Shown here: in pieces, positions 60,326-64,000 of the stretch
How positions within the stretch are numbered: position 1 is the first letter of the stretch
Layout of the letters: each line of letters starts with the position of its first letter
Assembly (NCBI GenBank): GCA_937958695.1
Contig: CALGNK010000013.1
Location: forward strand, 34,144-98,143
Reading direction: 5' to 3'
Source of the DNA: an uncultured bacterium
GTDB taxonomy: Bacteria > DUMJ01
DNA length: 64,000 bases
Notes under the pieces: generated by a model
What the model was told of the DNA's origin: nothing
What the model saw: only the letters and a program-made list of their open reading frames with translations
Database searches by the model: none
Translations under genes and position numbers: made by a program

Positions 60326-61039
60326 ATGTCTATATCAGATCAGCTTCGGAATCTCTGGGAAGTTCAGTTGTTAGATGTAGAGATTATGAGTCTTGAAGAG
60401 AAATTCCAGAATCTTGATAGGGGGGAGGAATTGAGGAGAAAGATTGAGTCTCTTACTGATCTTTACAATAAAAAGTCTGAAGAAATAAAATCAAAGGAGA
60501 TTTCTCTTAAAGAATTTGAACTTGAATTGTCCAGCTTAGAAGAGAGAAAGAAAAAAGATGAAGAACGTCTCTATAAAAATGTCTCTACTCAGAAAGAGGT
60601 GGATAGACTCACCCAAGAGATTCAGTATATTAATCAGGAAAAGAGCAAACTGGAAGATAAAATCTTAGAGATTATGGAAATTTTAGATTCTCTTAGAGAA
60701 GAAACCCCAAAGATAAAACAGGAGCTAGAAAACTTAAGGATATCTTTAAAAGAGGTCTTAGAAAGAGCTAAAAAATTAGAGGAAGAAATTCTAGGGGGTC
60801 TTCAGGACTTGAAAGCCAAGAGATTGGAAAAGATAAAGGATATAGATTCAAAATTGCTTTCTAAATACGAGGCGATAAGAAAGAATAGACGGGGTAGGGG
60901 AATGTCAAAAGTGATAGAAGGGAAATGTTCAGAATGTGGAGTTGAGTTATCCCTTTTCCTTATAGAAAAGTTAAAGCAAATAGATGAATTAATTACTTGC
61001 GAACATTGTGGAAGAATACTATTTTTGACAGATAATTAG
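60326..61039 (+). CDS. Coiled-coil protein with C-terminal C4 zinc ribbon
   Basis: 237 residues. Residues about 10-180 are almost entirely heptad-rich, charged coiled coil; residues 195-237 hold a zinc ribbon with two CxxC pairs (GKCSECGVEL and TCEHCGRILFL). This matches the conserved C4-type zinc-ribbon coiled-coil family (CT398/CdsZ-like, PF02591), thought to act on nucleic acid or as an adaptor; the precise role is unknown. ATG 60326 follows GGGGG (60314-60318); it comes 27 nt after tRNA-Val. Confidence 0.85.
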   Translation: MSISDQLRNLWEVQLLDVEIMSLEEKFQNLDRGEELRRKIESLTDLYNKKSEEIKSKEISLKEFELELSSLEERKKKDEERLYKNVSTQKEVDRLTQEIQYINQEKSKLEDKILEIMEILDSLREETPKIKQELENLRISLKEVLERAKKLEEEILGGLQDLKAKRLEKIKDIDSKLLSKYEAIRKNRRGRGMSKVIEGKCSECGVELSLFLIEKLKQIDELITCEHCGRILFLTDN

Positions 61040-61062
61040 ATAAAAAGCAGAAAATAAAAAAA

Positions 61063-61088
61063 GCGGGGAATATCTCCCCGCCTTTTTT
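61063..61088. terminator. Intrinsic bidirectional terminator
   Basis: GCGGGGA/TCCCCGC stem, 5-nt loop, followed by six T residues on the plus strand and preceded by an A-run giving a T-run on the minus strand. Lies between convergent stops at 61039 and 61098. Confidence 0.9.
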
Positions 61089-61097
61089 ATATGATTA

Positions 61098-63755
61098 TTA
61101 CTTATCTCTAAATGCCTGTTTCTCTTTAAGTGCTGCATGAGCTGCTGCCAAACGAGCTACAGGAACTCTGAATGGAGAACAACTTACATAGTTGAGTCCT
61201 ATCTCATGAGCAAACATTATAGAATCTGGGTCTCCGCCATGCTCTCCGCAGATACCTACTTCTAGGTCTGGCCTAGTAGCTCGTCCTTCTTTTACAGCCA
61301 TTTCCATAAGTCTACCAACACCCTTTGTATCGAGTGTCTGGAATGGATCGTTAGATAAGATGCCTTTCTCTAGATAGACAAATAGGAACTTACCTTCAGC
61401 GTCATCTCTAGAATAACCAAATGTCATCTGAGTCAGGTCGTTAGTTCCAAAGCTAAAGAACTGAGCGTACTCAGCAATCTCACCAGCGGTAAGAGCAGCT
61501 CTTGGAACTTCAATCATTGTTCCAAACTTGTAGTCTATTGTGACTCCTTGCTCCTCCATAACTTTCTTTGCCACAGCTTCTAGCTGTTCTCTTACTACCT
61601 TGAGCTCATTTACATGGCCTACAAGAGGAATCATAACCTCTGGCTTTGGATTATATCCTTCTTTCTTAAGTTCGCAAGCTGCCTCAAAGATAGCCCTTAC
61701 TTGCATCTCATTGAATTCTGGTCTAGTAATACCAAGTCTGCATCCTCTTAGACCAAGCATTGGGTTAGCTTCTCTCATTTCCTCTACACGCTTTAGAAGC
61801 TCTTCCTTCTCTGCTAAGGCTTTTGGATCTTTTCCTGTAATTCTAAGTTCTATTACTTCAGCTAGTAGTTCTTCATGTCTTGGCAAGAATTCATGTAGAG
61901 GTGGATCGAGTAATCTTATTATAACAGGTAGCCCATCCATAACCTTTAGGATGCCTTTGAAGTCTTCTTTCTGTATGGGTAGAAGCTTATCTAGTGCAGA
62001 TTTTCTCTCTTCTGGTGTTCTAGCTAGTATTGCCTCTCTCACTACAGGTAGTCTATCAGCCTCAAAGAACATATGCTCAGTTCTGCAGAGTCCAATACCT
62101 TGAGCACCATACTCCTTAGCCTTTTGTGCATCTCTTGGATAATCAGCATTAGCCCAGTTCTGAAGCTTCTTAAACTGGTCAGCCCATGATAGTAACTTTT
62201 GAAGCTCTGGAGTAAGCTCTGGTTCTATTAGTGGAACTTCGCCTAAGATTACCTCTCCGGTTGTTCCGTTTATTGTTATAACATCTCCCTCTCTTACTGT
62301 ATAGCTATTTACATTAAATAACCTATTATCAAGGTCAATCTTTATGGATTCTGCTCCAACTACGCATGGCTTTCCAATTCCTCTTGCTACTACTGCAGCA
62401 TGGCTTGTTGCCCCACCACGAGCGGTGAGAATCCCTTCACTTACTAACATTCCTCCTACATCATCAGGGTTTGTCTCAGGTCTTACAAGGATAACTCTCT
62501 CTCCATTCTCTGCCCACTCTTTAGCCTTCTCTGCGTCAAAGACAGCTTTACCAGTCGCTGCTCCTGGAGAAGCATTCAAACCTTTAGCTATAACAGTAAT
62601 TTTAGCAGAAGGATCTATCTGTCTATGTAGTAGTTGATTTATCTGGTTAGGCTCTACTCTTAGGACTGCCTCTTCCTTAGAGATGATACCTTCCTCAGCC
62701 ATGTCAACAGCTATCTTTACTGCAGCTTGAGCGGTTCTCTTTCCAGATCTTGTCTGGAGCATCCATAGTTTTCCACGCTCAACTGTAAACTCAATATCCT
62801 GCATATCTCTGTAGTAATTTTCTAGCCTCTTTGCTATTTCTACCAGTTGGTCGTATATAACAGGCATCTTCTCCTTTAGCTCATCTATCTTTAGAGGTGT
62901 ACGGATGCCGGCTACTACATCTTCACCCTGAGCGTTGAAGAGAAATTCTCCAAAGAACTTCTTCTCTCCTGTTGCTGGGTCTCTTGTAAATGCAACACCT
63001 GTTCCGGAGTCAAAGCCCATATTACCGAATACCATGGTTACTACGTTTACCGCTGTTCCAAGATTGTGAGGTATCTTATGATAATTTCTGTAATCGATAG
63101 CTCTCTTATTGTTCCAAGAATTGAATACTGCACCTATAGCTAATCTTAACTGTTCAAGAGGATCCTGTGGAAAGTCTTTTCCGGTCTCTCTTTTAACAAT
63201 ATCTTTAAAGATAGAGACTATCTCTTTTAGATGTTCTGCTGTGAGGTCTGTATCGTAGTGTGCCCCCACCTTCTCTTTATACTCTTCAAATACCTTGTCA
63301 AATATCTCACCAGGGACACCTAAAACTATCTTGCCAAAGAGTTGTATGAAACGTCTATATGCATCGTATACAAATCTCTCATTCTGGGTAAGCTGTATCA
63401 GTCCTTTTGCTACCTCATCATTTAGCCCTAGATTTAGGACTGTATCCATCATTCCAGGCATAGAAAACTTTGCACCTGATCTTACTGAGACCAAAAGTGG
63501 ATTAGAAACATCTCCAAACTTCTTCCCTGTTCTCCTCTCCACCTCTTTAAGCGCTTCTAGTACTTGTTCCCACATACCTTCTGGGAACTTTTGGTCATTC
63601 TCGTAGTAGGCATTGCAAGCCTCTGTAGTGATAGTAAATCCTGGAGGTACAGGAAGTCCTGCTTGGGTCATTTGTGCTAACCCAGCACCTTTACCTCCTA
63701 AAAGCGCCCTATCGTTAGGATCGCCTTCATCGAATAAGTAAACCCACTTCTTCAT
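61098..63755 (-). CDS. ppdK: Pyruvate, phosphate dikinase
   Basis: Interconverts pyruvate + ATP + Pi and PEP + AMP + PPi. 885 residues with all domains: N-terminal ATP-grasp part (YLFDEGDPNDRALLGGKGAGLAQMTQAGLPVPPG; SVRSGAKFSMPGMMDTVLNLGLND), the central phosphohistidine domain (GGATSHAAVVARGIGKPCVVG), and the PEP/pyruvate barrel with LCRTEHMFFEADRLPVVREAI, MLGLRGCRLGITRPEFNEMQ and the catalytic Cys in GICGEHGGDPDSI. In anaerobic thermophiles PPDK can serve glycolysis or gluconeogenesis. GGAGTG lies before the ATG. Confidence 0.97.
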   Translation of the reverse strand: MKKWVYLFDEGDPNDRALLGGKGAGLAQMTQAGLPVPPGFTITTEACNAYYENDQKFPEGMWEQVLEALKEVERRTGKKFGDVSNPLLVSVRSGAKFSMPGMMDTVLNLGLNDEVAKGLIQLTQNERFVYDAYRRFIQLFGKIVLGVPGEIFDKVFEEYKEKVGAHYDTDLTAEHLKEIVSIFKDIVKRETGKDFPQDPLEQLRLAIGAVFNSWNNKRAIDYRNYHKIPHNLGTAVNVVTMVFGNMGFDSGTGVAFTRDPATGEKKFFGEFLFNAQGEDVVAGIRTPLKIDELKEKMPVIYDQLVEIAKRLENYYRDMQDIEFTVERGKLWMLQTRSGKRTAQAAVKIAVDMAEEGIISKEEAVLRVEPNQINQLLHRQIDPSAKITVIAKGLNASPGAATGKAVFDAEKAKEWAENGERVILVRPETNPDDVGGMLVSEGILTARGGATSHAAVVARGIGKPCVVGAESIKIDLDNRLFNVNSYTVREGDVITINGTTGEVILGEVPLIEPELTPELQKLLSWADQFKKLQNWANADYPRDAQKAKEYGAQGIGLCRTEHMFFEADRLPVVREAILARTPEERKSALDKLLPIQKEDFKGILKVMDGLPVIIRLLDPPLHEFLPRHEELLAEVIELRITGKDPKALAEKEELLKRVEEMREANPMLGLRGCRLGITRPEFNEMQVRAIFEAACELKKEGYNPKPEVMIPLVGHVNELKVVREQLEAVAKKVMEEQGVTIDYKFGTMIEVPRAALTAGEIAEYAQFFSFGTNDLTQMTFGYSRDDAEGKFLFVYLEKGILSNDPFQTLDTKGVGRLMEMAVKEGRATRPDLEVGICGEHGGDPDSIMFAHEIGLNYVSCSPFRVPVARLAAAHAALKEKQAFRDK

Positions 63756-63811
63756 CTTTCACACTCCTTTTATTAAAGTTTATTCTATTTGCTTTTAGCC
63801 AAACCTTATCT

Positions 63812-63841
63812 ATTATATCAGAAAATATATAAAATATTCAA
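63812..63841 (-). promoter_or_regulatory. ppdK promoter
   Basis: Minus strand TTGAAT (63841-63836), 18-nt spacer, TATAAT (63817-63812) with TG one base upstream (extended -10). Confidence 0.65.
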
Positions 63842-63936
63842 CTCAAATGGGTTAAGGTCAGAAATTACTCATTTTGATCCTTGATGATCTTAAAAAGATG
63901 AAAAAATAACTCAACAATTGATAGCATAGTACCATC

Positions 63937-63969
63937 TTAGTCTCTTTCAAAATATTTAAAAGAGACTAA
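63937..63969. terminator. Hairpin near the window edge
   Basis: Perfect 11-bp inverted repeat TTAGTCTCTTT/AAAGAGACTAA with an 11-nt AT-rich loop in the last 245 bp, which hold no gene. It may terminate a gene lying beyond the edge. Confidence 0.35.
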
Positions 63970-64000
63970 CTACACTTCCCCATAGAATTCCTTAAAAATC

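Noticed and set aside
61540-62103. 187-codon plus-strand open frame opposite ppdK
   Set aside because: Shadow of a highly conserved gene; serine/phenylalanine-rich translation with no family features and no ribosome site.
1-64000. CRISPR arrays, insertion sequences, prophage, integrase or toxin-antitoxin genes
   Set aside because: No regularly spaced repeats, transposase motifs or phage genes were noticed on either strand.

Overview
The window is a gene-dense (no gap above about 250 bp), AT-rich stretch of a bacterial chromosome. Clear Shine-Dalgarno sites, TTGACA/TATAAT-type promoters, and heavy use of ATA, AGA and AGG codons with purine-rich coding strands suggest a thermophilic bacterium. 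Gene order around tmk-darA-holB-yaaT-yabB-yaaO resembles Firmicutes, while the DUF4438, TrpB2-type and large SBP genes recall Thermotogota, Dictyoglomota, Armatimonadota and similar lineages. I cannot name the phylum from sequence alone. I saw no phage, IS element, CRISPR array or rRNA.

Layout. 1-1760: 3' part of rtcB, then dgt. 1844-6514 (-): a complete BMP-type nucleoside ABC importer. 6695-10127 (+): a CHASE4-like/GGDEF diguanylate cyclase, rplM, glnA. 10137-14276 (-): radical SAM/SPASM gene followed by purM-purN-purH. 14400-15900 (+): a small SPW-like membrane protein, a DUF4438 protein and a QueT-like transporter. 15964-20517 (-): oligopeptide-type ABC importer without a binding protein. 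20583-30940 (-): a long overlapping operon (aminotransferase, R3H AAA ATPase, tmk, MscS channel, c-di-AMP receptor darA, holB, yaaT, PfkB sugar kinase, yabB methyltransferase, yaaO decarboxylase, two deoxynucleoside kinases), with a tRNA-Leu gene lying antisense inside the end of yaaT.

31136-40375: an accessory-looking catabolic island: PocR/AraC regulator, large extracytoplasmic binding protein, UroD-fold protein, FAD oxidoreductase (+) facing a Gfo/Idh dehydrogenase and a 612-residue secreted protein (-). 40568-46896 (+): MalK-like ATPase, BCAM0308-type zinc protein, Hsp20, Lon, transketolase. 46929-48609 (-): a degenerate class II aldolase homologue and pyrB, the latter preceded by a PyrR-type RNA element. 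48777-49808 (+): zinc alcohol dehydrogenase. 50035-55819 (+): leuD-leuB-cimA-pheA-HD-GYP-methyltransferase operon. 55786-59967 (-): serA, a class V aminotransferase, trpB2. 60147-61039 (+): tRNA(CAU), tRNA-Val, coiled-coil zinc-ribbon protein. 61098-63755 (-): ppdK.

Working together: nucleotide supply (purMNH, pyrB, BMP importer, two deoxynucleoside kinases, tmk, dgt), amino acid synthesis (glnA, citramalate route to isoleucine plus leucine genes, pheA, serA plus aminotransferase, trpB2), and second-messenger signalling (GGDEF and HD-GYP for c-di-GMP, DarA for c-di-AMP). Points that deserve a second look are a pyrB leader with mutually exclusive structures that could act on translation, two genes whose conserved N-termini require ATA and CTG starts, the nested antisense tRNA, an aldolase homologue without its metal ligands, the rSAM/SPW/DUF4438/QueT neighbourhood, and the PocR-controlled island.
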